DNA of 64,000 bases from Adiantum capillus-veneris (Eukaryota > Streptophyta > Polypodiopsida > Polypodiales > Pteridaceae), in NCBI GenBank assembly GCA_014529385.2, contig CM043944.1, positions 59,386,268 to 59,450,267 on the forward strand, given 5' to 3'. The position numbers and the translations under genes were made by a program. The notes under the pieces were generated by a model that saw nothing but the letters and a program-made list of their open reading frames with translations, was not told where the DNA came from and did no database searches. Shown piece by piece: positions 22,601-34,173 of this stretch (the stretch's first letter is position 1; the number at the start of each line of letters is the position of its first letter).

Positions 22601-23700
22601 AAACTTCATCAATTTTTGATCCAACTAGAACCTCTAAGGAGACACCCAAAAAAGCAAAGGTATATCAGCCAAAGTACTCAAGAAAGCAAAGAAAAGTCAA
22701 TCAAGTGTTTGTTTCGAGCAGCTTAGTCAAAGTCAATGATCCGGTTTGGATTAAGGAAATCAATACAGAAAGACAAACACATGGGATGGATAGCATTACA
22801 ATGGAGCTTAAAAGAACATGAGTACTATGGAGGTAATAGACAGATATGGGTGCCAAAACCGCAGGTTAGAGCATATGAAGTAACTTCAAGTCCCTCCCAA
22901 GAAAGAAGGCCCACAAGGTATCAACCTTGACAATATCCTGGGATACCTAAGAAGCAGGTATACAACAAAGTAACATTGAAAGATGCTAAACTATACCACA
23001 ACTCTCAAGAGGATACAGAACAGAGACGAATCTCAAAGAATCTTCCTCTTGGACAAGGATTCTACACAGGATATACAAAGATTTGGCTACCAGTAAATCG
23101 CAAGCCAACTACAACTACACCAGACCTGCATGAAGATCTGAAGAACTCAACAAGACCTAGAGCTCAACAAAGTCAACAAAGAAGATACAAAGGTCATCAA
23201 GAGATTTGGATTCCTTAGTCTTACAATGCTCCGAGTCAAAAGCAAGATGCCGATAGTGAACAAAGGCCTACAACAACATCAAAGATTTCTTACAACATGC
23301 CCAATTGGAGAATCAAACAGATAAAGGAGTCTTCACTGTCAAAGAAGGACAACCCAACCAACGAGAATGCAGATTCAAAAATGGAAAAACAGGTATGGCA
23401 AAAGAAACCTTCAATGCCAACTTGGTCCTACACTAATCCTCTTTTTGAGGATTCAAGCTTACTCTTACCTGAAGAAATGTTTGTAGTAAGCATAAGAATG
23501 TAAAAAGTGAAGTCGCCACTCTTTGGCATAGTCAGAGTCGGGCTACTGAGCCATAAAATGAGCAAAGCATTAGTCCCAAAGCTTCAAGTCATATTAAACT
23601 CTGTGCTAAGAGTCATACTTATTAGTCTTACACTCAAGCTGGAAGAGTTGAGCATATCTATGTCATGTCACTCATGTTGGATGAGATGATCATAAAAGTC
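19606..23700 (+). pseudogene. Element A ORF: duplicated unknown domain plus retropepsin-like segment, decayed
   Basis: The first frame (MDSSRTENSS, 19606) runs 190 codons to a TAG at 20176 and continues in frame to a TAA at about 20332; coding then jumps between frames. Two copies of a roughly 140-residue domain are visible. Copy 1 (about 19696-20115) runs from LYGYNGDNVLYIDSEGHRY to IGEPSQRRYRGQDGTIYSL. Copy 2 (about 20623-21037) runs from LYDTHNSYAHYVNQKGN to IGDPWDRQYQGKDNAIYSL. Near 22315-22360 ADVILGHQWLDQHKAY resembles the C-terminal box of retropepsins; the active-site DTG/DSG is not seen. After about 22790 short repeats end in W(I/V/L)P. No RT or integrase follows. The same ORF recurs decayed in element C. 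I do not recognise the duplicated domain. Confidence 0.65.
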
Positions 23701-24376
23701 AAAGTCTATTAATTTACAAATGGTGGAGTGTCTAGAGTCCAAAACTCACACACAGTGCACAATAAGATGAGAGCACAACAAAAACCATTCTTAAAAGGGT
23801 GCCAGCTTGCAAAGCCATGTCATATGCTTTTATAGCTACACTATCTTTTTGAATTACCCCTCAAAATCTTTCTTACATAGCAAATTGTTTTCCATGCATT
23901 TCTGTGTATGCATAAATAGGATGTCCCATCATTGGACATATGCATTAGACACTCTTTTTTGCTTCCACCTATGCACCTTGAGTGGACTACAATAGGCAAA
24001 CCAATGTTCCATCATGCTACCCTCTCATATATGCTGCCTTTTTAATTCCATATCTATTAGCAAATAATACCTTGAGTACTTTATTAATATTTCAAATGCT
24101 AATAAGTACCCCAATAATGCGCGTATCCCAAAGGCACTTTTTTCCCACTGGGTTTTTTCCCGTTGGTCATCCAGGTATTAGACCCTAATTTAGAACCTCA
24201 TCATTCTACTTCCCTTGTACATACTTTTCATAAATAAATAGTAGCCTCATCATTATGCTATTACAACGGACAAATGCAACATCATCTCTCACATCAGACA
24301 TATTCGGACCAATACCACCACTTTGGACTTTTCTTTAGTGTCTCTTACCACAAGCTCTTCAGGTTTTGCCATACTT
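23701..24376. other. Non-coding junction between elements A and B
   Basis: AT-rich, without coding frames. At about 24131-24172 the pattern TTTTTTCCCACTGGG...TTTTTTCCCGTTGG resembles the U5/R segment of plant Copia LTRs, so an LTR remnant is possible. The oppositely oriented elements A and B end on either side of it and neither has a recognisable 3' LTR here. Confidence 0.4.
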
Positions 24377-26160
24377 TCAAACTTGGGTTTTTTGTTTTTC
24401 CAGCATCTCTTGCGTGATTCTTACCAAATTTTTATAAGCTTCAAGCTTAGCTGCTTCCATGTTTAGAGAGGGATAGTTTTTCCATTTGTTTTCCATGTTT
24501 TGGCATGCTTTAAGTCCTGCTTGGTAAGCTTCCAAGGCTGCATTAATAAGCTCAAAAATTTTATCAACCAAAATTGATCCTTAGATTTTACGGTTGTTTC
24601 TTTGATTTCACTTTTAGGTTCTTTTACCTTTTCTTGGAATAGCTTTTTTGCTTTCTCTTTGATTTCAGCTCATTTCTGTTTTCTCACTTCATACCTTTTG
24701 CTTCTGCTTCTTTTGGTCTTTTGAGAGGCAGCTTTTGTGTTCTTCAAATCATCAGAGGAGTTATGTTTCTTTTTCTTAGCCTGAGCTCTAGTGATTACCT
24801 TGATTGGAACAATCGATTCACTCTCAAATGAGCTACTAGGTATCACTTGGACTACATTTACTATTGTTTTACCCTTGTGTAAAGGATTTTTTGGGACAAT
24901 CTTCTGGGAAGTCTCCTCCTTTTTTGCAACATTGTATGCAATAAGCTTCAACCGGGTTGAGGTTTTTGTCAAGCTCTAGGCATTCATTTTTCCAATGATC
25001 ATGTGCACCACAGTTATGACAGTTTTCCGTTCTTGGCTTAATCATGGGTCTTACCATAGGAGGTATGACACCTTGATTAGCTATGTAACATTGGTGCGAG
25101 CTCTAGTGGAGCATAAGTCATAGGTTCTTCCATTGGTGGTGGATGTGAATTATACCAATCTCCTCTACCATTACTGTAGATGGACTAGGCTCAACATAAG
25201 GTGTAACAGGCACAAGTGCTTGTTTATCTATGACTCCCTCGGGATGCATGTACTTTAGAGGCACTCCATTCTGTCCTAGATACGAAGGTTGTTGACCCAA
25301 CACAGGTTAATGTCTTTCCATACCCATTAGTGGTCTTTGATTTGGTGCCATGTTAGGCTGGTATCTGTACATGGGTTGTCTTTGTGGCCTCATAGGCACG
25401 TACTGAACATTCCCATCATACTTTGGTCGGAAGCAGCACTCATTGGTCTCATGGTTAGTCCATTTACCCTCGATTGCACACCATTTTTGTGGCCTAATTG
25501 GTTGTCCCTGTTGAGGTGTCCCTTGTCCTGGTCCCCTCATAGGCGCTTTTTGCATGTTTTTCATCATGTCATTTGTCCTTTTAAGCATGTCTTCTATGGC
25601 TGAAAGTGGTGCTGCAGCAGCCGTTCCCACTTGTGTTGGTTTACTGGATGCTGTTTTCTCACTTTGATTATCCTTCGGGACATCTTCTTCGTTGAAAATA
25701 TCACAATTGTCTCCTAAGTCAATAGCGTCTGACACACATGCTTCTAGGGTTGTATGCTTCTTGCTATATAGTATAGCATGAAGTTCTTTGTTTAGCAGTC
25801 CCTCTAGAAACAATGATACCAGTCGTTCTTCTACATGTATCTCTAGCTCTGGGCATGTGGCAATGTATTGTTTCATTCGAGTTGAACAATCCCTAACAGA
25901 CTCACCATGTTTCTGTTTAAAGCTGTAGATTTGAGCTACCGTATTGTGTTTAATCCCTTTGGAACAAGCAGCTACAAATCCTTGAGATAATGTGTTCAAG
26001 TCCATGATTGACCTCGGTGGAATGTTTTGGAATCATGTTAATGTTTTTCCTTCTAATGTTATTCCAAACCCCTCAAATTGAGTATGAAAATCGAATATGC
26101 CTTCCGCTCTTAGCACTTGCTTAAAGCTTGCTAAGTGGTCATATGGATCCCCTGATCCAC
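24377..26160 (-). pseudogene. Element B gag polyprotein, broken
   Basis: The capsid-type retrotransposon gag domain is clear. LTWFQNIPPRSI and MDLNTLSQGFVAACSK at about 26040-25970 lead to AQIYSFKQKHGESVRD, FLEGLLNKELHAIL and DAIDLGDN. A Pro/Gln/Met-rich linker follows, then a CCHC zinc knuckle CHNCGAHDHWKNEC (about 25025-24985) and a second, degenerate Cys cluster CIQCCKKGGDFPEDC. A basic segment and a helical tail (MVDKIFELINAALEAY) end at 24377. Frameshifts and stops separate the parts. Protease, RT and integrase are absent downstream, so the element is either truncated or a gag-only derivative. Confidence 0.75.
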
Positions 26161-26239
26161 TGTATTTTCTGACCCATTTTTAAAAATCAGCTGGTCTGAC
26201 GCATTTATTTGGTTCAACTCTCGGTCTCCTGGAAGTTGG

Positions 26240-27220
26240 TCATGTTCCGAGTCCTTCAAACCAATCTGTTGGAAATACTGACTCATGTAGCCCTGGACTG
26301 GCCTTAGTGTCACCCGGTTTTCTGCGTGATGAGGTCGTTTCTGGTTTCTTAACGTTACTCTCAGATGATCTCTCTCGGTGTTCATCTCTCGGAATTGTTT
26401 CTGGTCCTTGGCCCAATATCCAATCCCTTATGGAATACCCTTGATATTTGGTTTGTTCTACCTCCTCAGGAGCCATCATAACAAAGTTGTTGTTATAAAA
26501 ATCCCTAAACAGGTAGGTTGGTAGGTCTACTGATCCCTTATCTTTGATCTTGAAGATATAGATGATCTTCATGGCCGTTAGTTGTGCTAATTTGACATGC
26601 GAAGTCCACAGAAGATCTTTTACATTTCTATCCTCCCAACAATAGACTCTGATCATAAGATTATCCGTACTAAGCCGTTTCACAGGCTTCAAATCTATTT
26701 GATTGTATCCCTTGAATTCTAAGGTTAGTGGTCCTTCATTTGCAGCCATATCTGAAATTATAGTGTTTACTTCTAGCCCCCATTTGTCTATCATGTCAGG
26801 GTTTTTGACTTGTAAATATTGAGTTTCGTTTCGATCCATGTACATTTTTCCTTGTTTGTTTGCCTTGATTTCTTCTTCGAACTCAATACCATGGTTATCA
26901 ATGCCAATAGCATACTCTTCGTTAGGATCCAGGTAAACCTGTGCTCCATGGCAATTAGTCTTAGAAAATGAGAGTATATGCTTATAGCGCACTGTCGTTC
27001 CGGTCTTTGAGTGAGTTGAATAGGAAGACATTTCAGAGGTTGAATCTGAAAATGTATCTGAGACTTCTTCAAGGATAGTGTGCAAGGAATTTCCTTGATT
27101 CACGCTTTCTTCAGTGAATACTCTATTGGAGGTTTCTCCAAATATGCCGTGATTTCCTAGTACATAACCAGATCTAAGGTTCATAAAGACTTGCAAAGCC
27201 TTGGATAGAGTACTTACCAT
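26240..27220 (-). pseudogene. Element B N-terminal ORF before gag, unknown domain
   Basis: A 326-codon frame starts at MVSTLSKALQVFMNLRSG. It has a Ser/Thr-rich acidic stretch, then a structured-looking section (QVYLDPNEEYAIGIDNHG, MIRVYCWEDRNVKDLLW, YIFKIKDKGSVDLPTYLFRDFY) and a charged tail ending PTDWFEGLGT. It shifts frame into the gag part near 26240-26385 (NQINASDQLIFKNGSE). I do not recognise the domain. By position it is the amino part of a long Gag or a separate ORF1, as in some Tat-lineage elements. It is the longest frame left in element B. Confidence 0.6.
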
Positions 27221-27593
27221 TGGATTGTCTTGTCGTCAATTTCCTCCACTTGACTAGATTGCACTTTCTGTCAAGCTACCAATTCTTCGTTTGCAACCTG
27301 ATTCCTATACAAATTTGATAAAGTTAGCTATTCTTCTATAAAGACAATATAGTTTCTACTAGCTATGGTGGTTGGTCTATGTGTATCACTTCAAATCAAG
27401 CTAATTGATTCAACAGTTACAATTTTCAAACTCGACTTGGCAAAAATTAAAGGATTAATCTGCAACTCGGAAATTGAGTGAACATGTACCAATTTGGATC
27501 CGATTGAACCCAAAATTGTCCGGTGGCTTTGTATTATGTTGGTCTAACACTGTATATGTTCAATAGTAAAAAATGGTGGCTCTATGTAGCAGT

Positions 27594-27617
27594 AGTAAAT
27601 AATCACAATTATTTACT
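27594..27617 (-). repeat. Palindrome 1 of element B leader
   Basis: Perfect 10-bp arms AGTAAATAAT / ATTATTTACT with a 4-nt centre CACA. Confidence 0.9.
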
Positions 27618-27876
27618 TTTGTCATTTTTTTGCATTTTTTGGCTTGGTTTGCCAAGTATATAACCTGTTAAAGTCTCTAGACAAGTTTCAACAAGTTTGG
27701 ACAAAATCTGTTCAAGTTCATCAACTGTTTTGTGTCCGCAGACTCTGATTTCAAGAATCTGGCAAGTCTCACTTTTGTGATCTAAATTTCACCAAAATTG
27801 ATTTGTGTGGTCTACTTGATATGCTTGACCTTCTGGTATACTCAAATATGCAAAATTGTCACTTTTTGAAGCAGAT

Positions 27877-27898
27877 GTAAATAATTGCGATTATTTAC
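27877..27898 (-). repeat. Palindrome 2 of element B leader
   Basis: Perfect 9-bp arms GTAAATAAT / ATTATTTAC with centre TGCG. It lies 283 bp after palindrome 1. Confidence 0.9.
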
Positions 27899-28159
27899 TT
27901 CAGCTATATTTTTGCAAATTTTTGTCCCAACTTTGACACAAATCCGTTAAGCACCTCAAGTTAAGGTCTCTAGCCAAATTTGGACAAGTTTTAGTCAAAT
28001 GGTCATCAGTTTTCTGTCCGGAGACTAACTTTGCAAATTTGGTCACAATTTCCAATCCAATGATCCAAATCTTATCAAATTTAGTTTGTGGGCTTATTAC
28101 AACATGGTAAAGCTAGTGGAATGCCAACTTGATCAAAAAAGTTGAAAAATAATGCAGAT

Positions 28160-28181
28160 GTAAATAATCGCGATTACTTAC
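28160..28181 (-). repeat. Palindrome 3 of element B leader
   Basis: Arms GTAAATAAT / ATTACTTAC (one mismatch) with a self-complementary centre CGCG. It lies 283 bp after palindrome 2. Confidence 0.88.
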
Positions 28182-28448
28182 AACTGGCAACTTTTTGCAT
28201 CTTTTTGGTGAACTAAGCATGTACACATGTTTATCACATCAATAAAAGCCTATGAATCAAATTTCATCAAGTTTGGACAAATTTTTTTCCAATTTACACT
28301 CAAAATTCAGAAAGTCAGTACAAACTTTAGTTTTTACTCAGTTTTTTGTCAGTTTGGTGATTCAAATCTTTTGTGCCTTTACAAAAGTTGTTTGTACACC
28401 ATGCAATGAGTCAATGGTATGAACCTTGGTCAAATCTGAGCTGAAAGT

Positions 28449-28466
28449 TAATAATCGCGATTATTA
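28449..28466 (-). repeat. Palindrome 4 of element B leader
   Basis: TAATAATCGCGATTATTA is a perfect 18-nt palindrome with centre CGCG, 289 bp after palindrome 3. A half-site GTAAATAATC follows at about 28584. Confidence 0.9.
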
Positions 28467-29143
28467 GCTTCAGTCTTGAAATTAACCAATTTTTGCACTT
28501 TTTTCAAGGACAGTCCTTTCATGAGTTGTTTTAAGCCTATGAATCAAGTCAAAACTTAATTTGGCCTAAAATATCAAGAAAAAGTAAATAATCTGAGCTT
28601 TGGCCAACTCTTGAAATTTTTACCTCAAAGTGTCCTTGAGCTTACCCACTGGTTCATACAACTTTTAAGCTTACTCTCTAGTCGGATTGAGTGGTTTGGA
28701 GTCTTTTCGTGCTATTTCTAGCCGTAGATCTGAAATTATGCAACTTCAAATAACAACTCACACTTGATTCTTTCAGAGAGAGCAATGTTCTGAAATCCAC
28801 CTTGGATCCTACTTATCCTACTCCTAGGTTCTCATGCAATGGGGTTGTGGAAAGTGTCCACAAACACTCATTTTTTCGTCTTTTATGGTTTTCTGAGCAT
28901 TGATCTTAAGACTTGTCTCGCCTATCAATTATTCTCAAAATCCTATTCTAGTTTCACAATCCTACAATCATAAAGGCACTCAACAAGTACGATTACTTCC
29001 AAACTACCTCTACACAGTAAAAGACGACAATCTTAAGCTATGCAATTTCTAAAAGAAAGTTTTTAACTCTAGGAGATCCTAGAGGAAGTTAAAGGATAAC
29101 TTTACAAAACACTCGTGTTTTTCCCTAGTTTAGGTCTCTTCGA

Positions 29144-29161
29144 TCCTCGGCAGCGACACCA
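29144..29161 (-). promoter_or_regulatory. Primer-binding site of element B
   Basis: The minus strand reads TGGTGTCGCTGCCGAGGA two bases inside the LTR. It resembles the tRNA-Asp-type site of element A (TGGCACCGTTTCCGGGGA) with several differences, so the primer is probably tRNA-Asp. Confidence 0.65.
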
Positions 29162-29163
29162 AA

Positions 29164-30309
29164 TGTGGGACGCGTGTCTAACCTTACTATCCTATCTTAT
29201 TGCAGTTTTAACGAGAACCACGATTAAATTGTCAATCCATGGGATGAAACTGACTCGACTAGTGCATAGAGGCTACAAAAGGTTGTCAATCTCTCAAAAA
29301 ACAACTAACAACTCGCATCTAACTCAAGCTACACTTAAGTGTCTGAAATCACCAAAAGCCAATCGCTCATCAGCAAACAAATCACATCCGTTACAGCATC
29401 AAATGACATCCAAACGTAATGAAACTTCTAGGACAAGTTTATAAGACCTAAACACACATGCTTATGGTCTCAAACCCCACTTTAGGTCAAGTTCCAAAAT
29501 CTCGATTATTAACAGCAGTGGATTTTTGACCTAGTCGTTTTCGATCCAGAATGCTCCTCAATACTTAGCAATGATGTCCCAATACCCTGCCTATGCGTAG
29601 TTTTTTGATTTTGAAGTGTAAATTCCTACTTATGATGAAATTAGGCCGCGGGTCGGTGACGCCAAAAGCTACAAAATACTGTGATGTGTTTACAACAATG
29701 CGTAGAGCTCTTACCTGCGGTTACAATGCAACAAACATGACTGCAATGTGACAACCGGGGAGGGAGTAGGAAGCGCGAGAAGAAGAGAAGTGAACGTCAT
29801 TAGCTCACGCTGTGTATTTCATTATCCAAAACTTAACTATAACTTACAAAAATTGGATTTTATACCTTATCCAAGGTTTTTGGTGGTCAAAAATAATTAT
29901 CTGGGAGATCTAACTAAAGATAAGCAATGACAGATTGATAAAATCTGGAAGCTTGTAGCCCCGGCTCATCAATTACAAGGTTTATCCAAAAAATAGGAGT
30001 TACAATATTCACGATTTATCAAAATAATAAGTGTTTTTACAATGAGAGCTCCAAAAAATGGTATCCGTGGTGTCTGTGTTAGCTTGCTGCTAACAACCAG
30101 TAACCACAACTCAACGTACATGAGAAATCACGCACAAACAGGCCCCAGAAAACTACTACATACAGTAAAAAAATCCATGTGGAGATATTTGATCTCAAAA
30201 GAGCTCAATAGCACTGTGTGTGCTCAAGAAAGTATGCACCATGTCAATGCATGACCATCTGTAGAGAAATTGGTGCCAGAATGACTGTTAAGCATGCCTG
30301 TGAAGACGT
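29164..30309 (-). repeat. 5' LTR of element B, interrupted by the Tat element
   Basis: The inner edge TGTGGGAC (29164) sits two bases from the primer site. The segment 29164-29950 is homologous to 50695-51292 and 52812 onward in element C: shared are CGACTCG(G)CTAGTGCATAGAGGCTAC-like, TTAGCAATGAT and TTATCCAAAACTTA blocks. The Tat insertion begins at 30310; the remainder, if present, continues from 38087. The outer edge is not identified. Confidence 0.65.
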
Positions 30310-31464
30310 TGTGAGCAGGATGAAAACACACACAGCGCCTCTATAACGACCCGACACACACTCTTGGGAAGATACACACACACACACACACACTATGGGG
30401 CACCTCTCGGCTTACACAACACACTTGGCTGAGACAGGGAACACATCTCTAGAGTGAGAGGAGAGAGACTATCCACTTGCCCACTCCACACAGACACACA
30501 CACACACACACACACACACCCAAAAAACTCAGCTCAAAAGAGGAGAATTTCTGATGTTTAGATACAATTGAGCTTGGGCCAACACCAATGGGGCAAATAG
30601 CTCACACAATATAGATAAAATAAGCCAGATACAATCACAAACTAGAGTAGAAACTTCGCTCATAGGAGAAACTTACACAGAAAAACAGCAGGAAAAAAGT
30701 GAGGAATTTGGCAAAATGGACAGCGCCATCGCGTCTGGAACGGCCCATAACCCCAGTCTTCAATGTCAAAGTGCTCAAATCCGACCTCGGATGAGCAGTT
30801 TACGGCCAAAATAGGCTCGAAAAACCCCAAAAACACAGTTGCGGCTGTTCCTCCTCTCTTCTCCACGTTTTTTCTGGTCTTCTCTATGTTTTTTCAGTTC
30901 CCACACTTAGATTTATTAGTTGGGCACCCTTGGCCTTTTAGATGACCTCAAACGGACCCCGAACAGGCCAAAAACTGACCTCGCAGTGCGTAGTTGTCAA
31001 CTTTTTGCATCATTCGCACACCTGGCACTCAGCTTTTTTCCAATAATGCATCTCGCCACCACGTGAAGTGGCCCCAAAAAGTGGTCCTCATGATGACCTT
31101 TCTGCATAATTATCACAAGGAAACACCCACGTTGTGTCCTTACTCATCCACCTGCAAATATTGACCCCGTTCGGCCTCCTGACGCCACTAGATGCCATCT
31201 GACGCACCTGCTTACCTCATGTCATCGGCCCGCGGATAGCTTCCTCGAGAAGTTTTAAGCGCTACCAACTCCTCATTATTGTAGAAGAAACACACTGGTA
31301 CTGGTAATAGTGAAAATCGATGCACTATGTACATCTTGTCCTACCTGTACACATGTGGGCCCCACATAACCACCTGGCTCTGAAAAATGGGCAATTATTT
31401 ATTTGATGCACCATGCATGTATATGTACATATGCGCAATCCCTTGCTCCAAAAACCTCCTGACA
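30310..31464 (-). repeat. 3' LTR of the Tat element, 1155 bp
   Basis: It matches 36966-38082 over its length and contains two (CA)n tracts near 30370 and 30495. An intact purine-rich stretch lies just inside it (minus strand AGGGGATGGG, about 31477-31486), the probable polypurine tract. Confidence 0.93.
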
Positions 31465-31492
31465 TAATTTGCCCATCCCCTAGCCTGCTAGA

Positions 31493-34173
31493 TCATTCAT
31501 GATCAGCAGCAGCAAAGAGAGATATGAGACTCGCCGCATCACAGGTCTCCTCATCCCTCACCAACACTGCTTGATCCACAGACAGCTCATCTTGCTCCAC
31601 CATCATCAATCTAGCATGATACAATTTAAGACGCAAAACCAAGTCATGTTTCTTGATACCCTTACTTTTGACCTGTTCATTTATCTTTGCCAAAGCCTTA
31701 TCCTGCATCTGCCCATAATGCTCCAATGCGCTCATCCTATCCAACTGGACCTCTTGTAACTGCAAGAGCCTCTCTTTGAATGCATCACTAGGCGGCCCAA
31801 GCAACTTCTCTAACATTTTGACCGCAGGCAACTCTACCTCCACAGGCAATAGTGCTCTACGCACAAAGCTATACTTCTTAGACTTCTAAACCTCCTTTGG
31901 AATGATTCCTGTTAGCAAAAACTTCTCTTCTTGAGCCAAACTTTCTCGGCCATGATAAAGAGGTAAAGTGGTCCTCAACACAAATAGCTCCCCAATCATG
32001 CCTTGAGCTGCTTCATGTGCCTCTCCATTTAGAGCACGTTCAATGTGTCTGATCCTCCATGCTTCAAAATTTTTTAACAGGCCTTTAATTCTGAAGCACA
32101 TTTCCTTCAATGAGGTGTTCTTGCTCTTCCACACACCCAGCACTTGCTTCACCACTAACAAGGCATAACCTTTTATGCTCAACCTTCGAACTCCATGCTT
32201 CAAAAAAATGTGTAATCCGGCTTCCAGAGTAGCATATTCAGCCTCATTGTTACTATGAGCATCCAATTTGAACCCTCTCTTGCATACTAGCTTCCCCTCT
32301 GGATCATAAAGTGCTATACCCCCTGAAGCTGCATCATGGCTCTTTCTGTATGAACCATCGAAGAACAACACATGTGCATTGCTGATCTGTGGCACTTCTT
32401 CAACTACCTTTCTCACCACCTCTTCCTTAACAATAAGGGGATTCTCCTTGTAGGTCAACAAATCAGCTAGGGTAGCCCTTGTACTATCTTCCACTAGAAA
32501 AGAGAACTCAAACTCTTGCAGCTCAATTACCCATTTCTTCACCACATTTGACATGTTAGTACCATTAATTAACTGTGGCAAAAAGGCATAACTCATCAAG
32601 AAAACAAAAGGCCGTGGTAGCAAGTAATGACGAAATCGTCGACAAGCAAATATTACACTGGCCATCACTAGCTCTACTTCCGAGAACTTTCTCTCCGCTA
32701 CCAACTTCACTCGGCTTGCACAATACACTGGCCTCATATAATGGCTGCCCTTACCCTTTTGCAATAGCATGGCTCCAATGGCATCATCCCCTACTGAGGG
32801 ATTTACATAAAAAAATTTCTCCCAATCAGGAGCCTACATGGCTGACAAACCCCCTAACACCTCGTTCACCTCTTGAAACACTTCTTCACACTTGTCATCC
32901 CATTGCAATGGATCATGCTTTGCCACTTGTTGTAATGGATAAAGAATCTGAGAAGACAATGGAATAAACCTTGCCATGTACTTCACTTTGTGTATAAAGG
33001 TTGCCAATTGCTTTGTACTCGTAGGTGATGGAAGAAGAATAATAGACTTAACCTTATCTGGATCAGCCTCAATGCCATTTTCTGACACCATATGGCCCAA
33101 TAACTTCACCCTTGGCTGTGCTAGATGACATTTCTTTGGATTTAGTTGTCCTCCACATTCATCATATCGAGCCAATACCATCTGCAGCTTCTCATGGTGT
33201 TCAGCCCTACTGCTATAGACACAGAAGTCATCCATAAAAGCTTTAACACAACTACCAATGAATGGTTCCAACACCCAATTTGCTCTCTCTTGATAGAAGG
33301 AAGGTCCATTTGACAACCGAAATGGCAATACTGTGTAGCAATAGCACCCCATGGCGTAATAAAAGTTGTCTTTGTGCGGTCTTTAAGAGCAATCTTCAAT
33401 TGAAAATAGCCTGAAAAACCATCACACACACTGTACCTCTCATAACCTGCCACTGAATCCAAGATCTGATCGATGAATGGAAGAGGATATGGGTTCTTCT
33501 TAGTGGCTTCGTTTAAGGGTTTAAAATCCACACAAATTCTCCACTTCCCATCCTTCTTTGGACTGACTACATCTGGACTCACCCATTCTGTGGTCTCCAC
33601 TGGAACTATGAACCCTGCCTTCAATAACTTGTCCACCTCTACCCGCAAGGCTTCCATTTGCTCTTGACCCATCCTTCTTAGCCTTTGCCGCACTGTCTTA
33701 GCACCTTCTTTCAGCTCTATATGCATCTCTTCACCCTTGAACCCTCTGATCTCTTCATATGAAGTAATGAACAAATCAGGAAAACTATCCAGCATATGCA
33801 AATATATATCCTTCTCCATAGCTGAGAGGTCTCCACTGATCATTTGTGTCATCAATTCCTGCTTCTTTGACAACTCAACCTTGGTTTGCATCAGCCCTTC
33901 AATCACTTCATAAGGCCCTTCACTTTCATCATCAACCTCATTCGCAAATGCAACTAAACCAAACTCCTGGATTTCTTTGTTCATCAAAAGAAATGCAACA
34001 TTAGCATCCTCATCATTGCTGGTAGTACTATCACTATCCTCATCTGTCACCGTGGAAGAGTCTTCATCACTAGACTCATCCTCATCTTCATAAAGCTCCT
34101 CTAATCGTTTCCTTGTGTCTATATTATAAAGCTTCTTGGTACCTCTCTTTCCATAGAGGCTAATCGTACCATG
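31493..34173 (-). pseudogene. Tat pol: RT, RNase H and archaeal-type RNase H; integrase core deleted
   Basis: Pol follows gag-pro in the same frame after a TGA. RT shows LKAGFIVPVETTEWVSPDV, KDGKWRICVDF, PLPFIDQILD and GFSGYFQL. A one-base shift near 33345 leads to LPFRLSNGPSFYQ and catalytic FMDDF, then HMVSENGIEADPDKV. RNase H follows (about 32770-32450; YCASRVKLVAERKFSEVEL). The second RNase H (about 32390-31990) begins FFDGSYRKSHDAASGG and has NNEAEYATLEAGL, but its GDS motif reads GYA. After residue 294 of that frame only the integrase C-terminus remains (ALLPVEVELPAVKM and KKHDLVLRL, 31864-31493). Its zinc finger and DDE triad are gone, so the element is dead. Confidence 0.9.

Larger units (their letters stand above)
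27241..29143 (-). other. Element B leader: about 285-bp tandem units, each with a palindrome
   Basis: Between primer site and ORF lies about 1.9 kb without coding capacity. The part 27400-28600 consists of diverged tandem units of 283-289 bp. Shared phrases include TTTGGACAA, CAGTTTTCTGTCCG-like and GATCCAAAT. Each unit carries one AT-rich palindrome, listed separately. Transcription of the element is leftwards, so these would be in the 5' untranslated RNA. The same layout occurs in element C. Confidence 0.7.
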
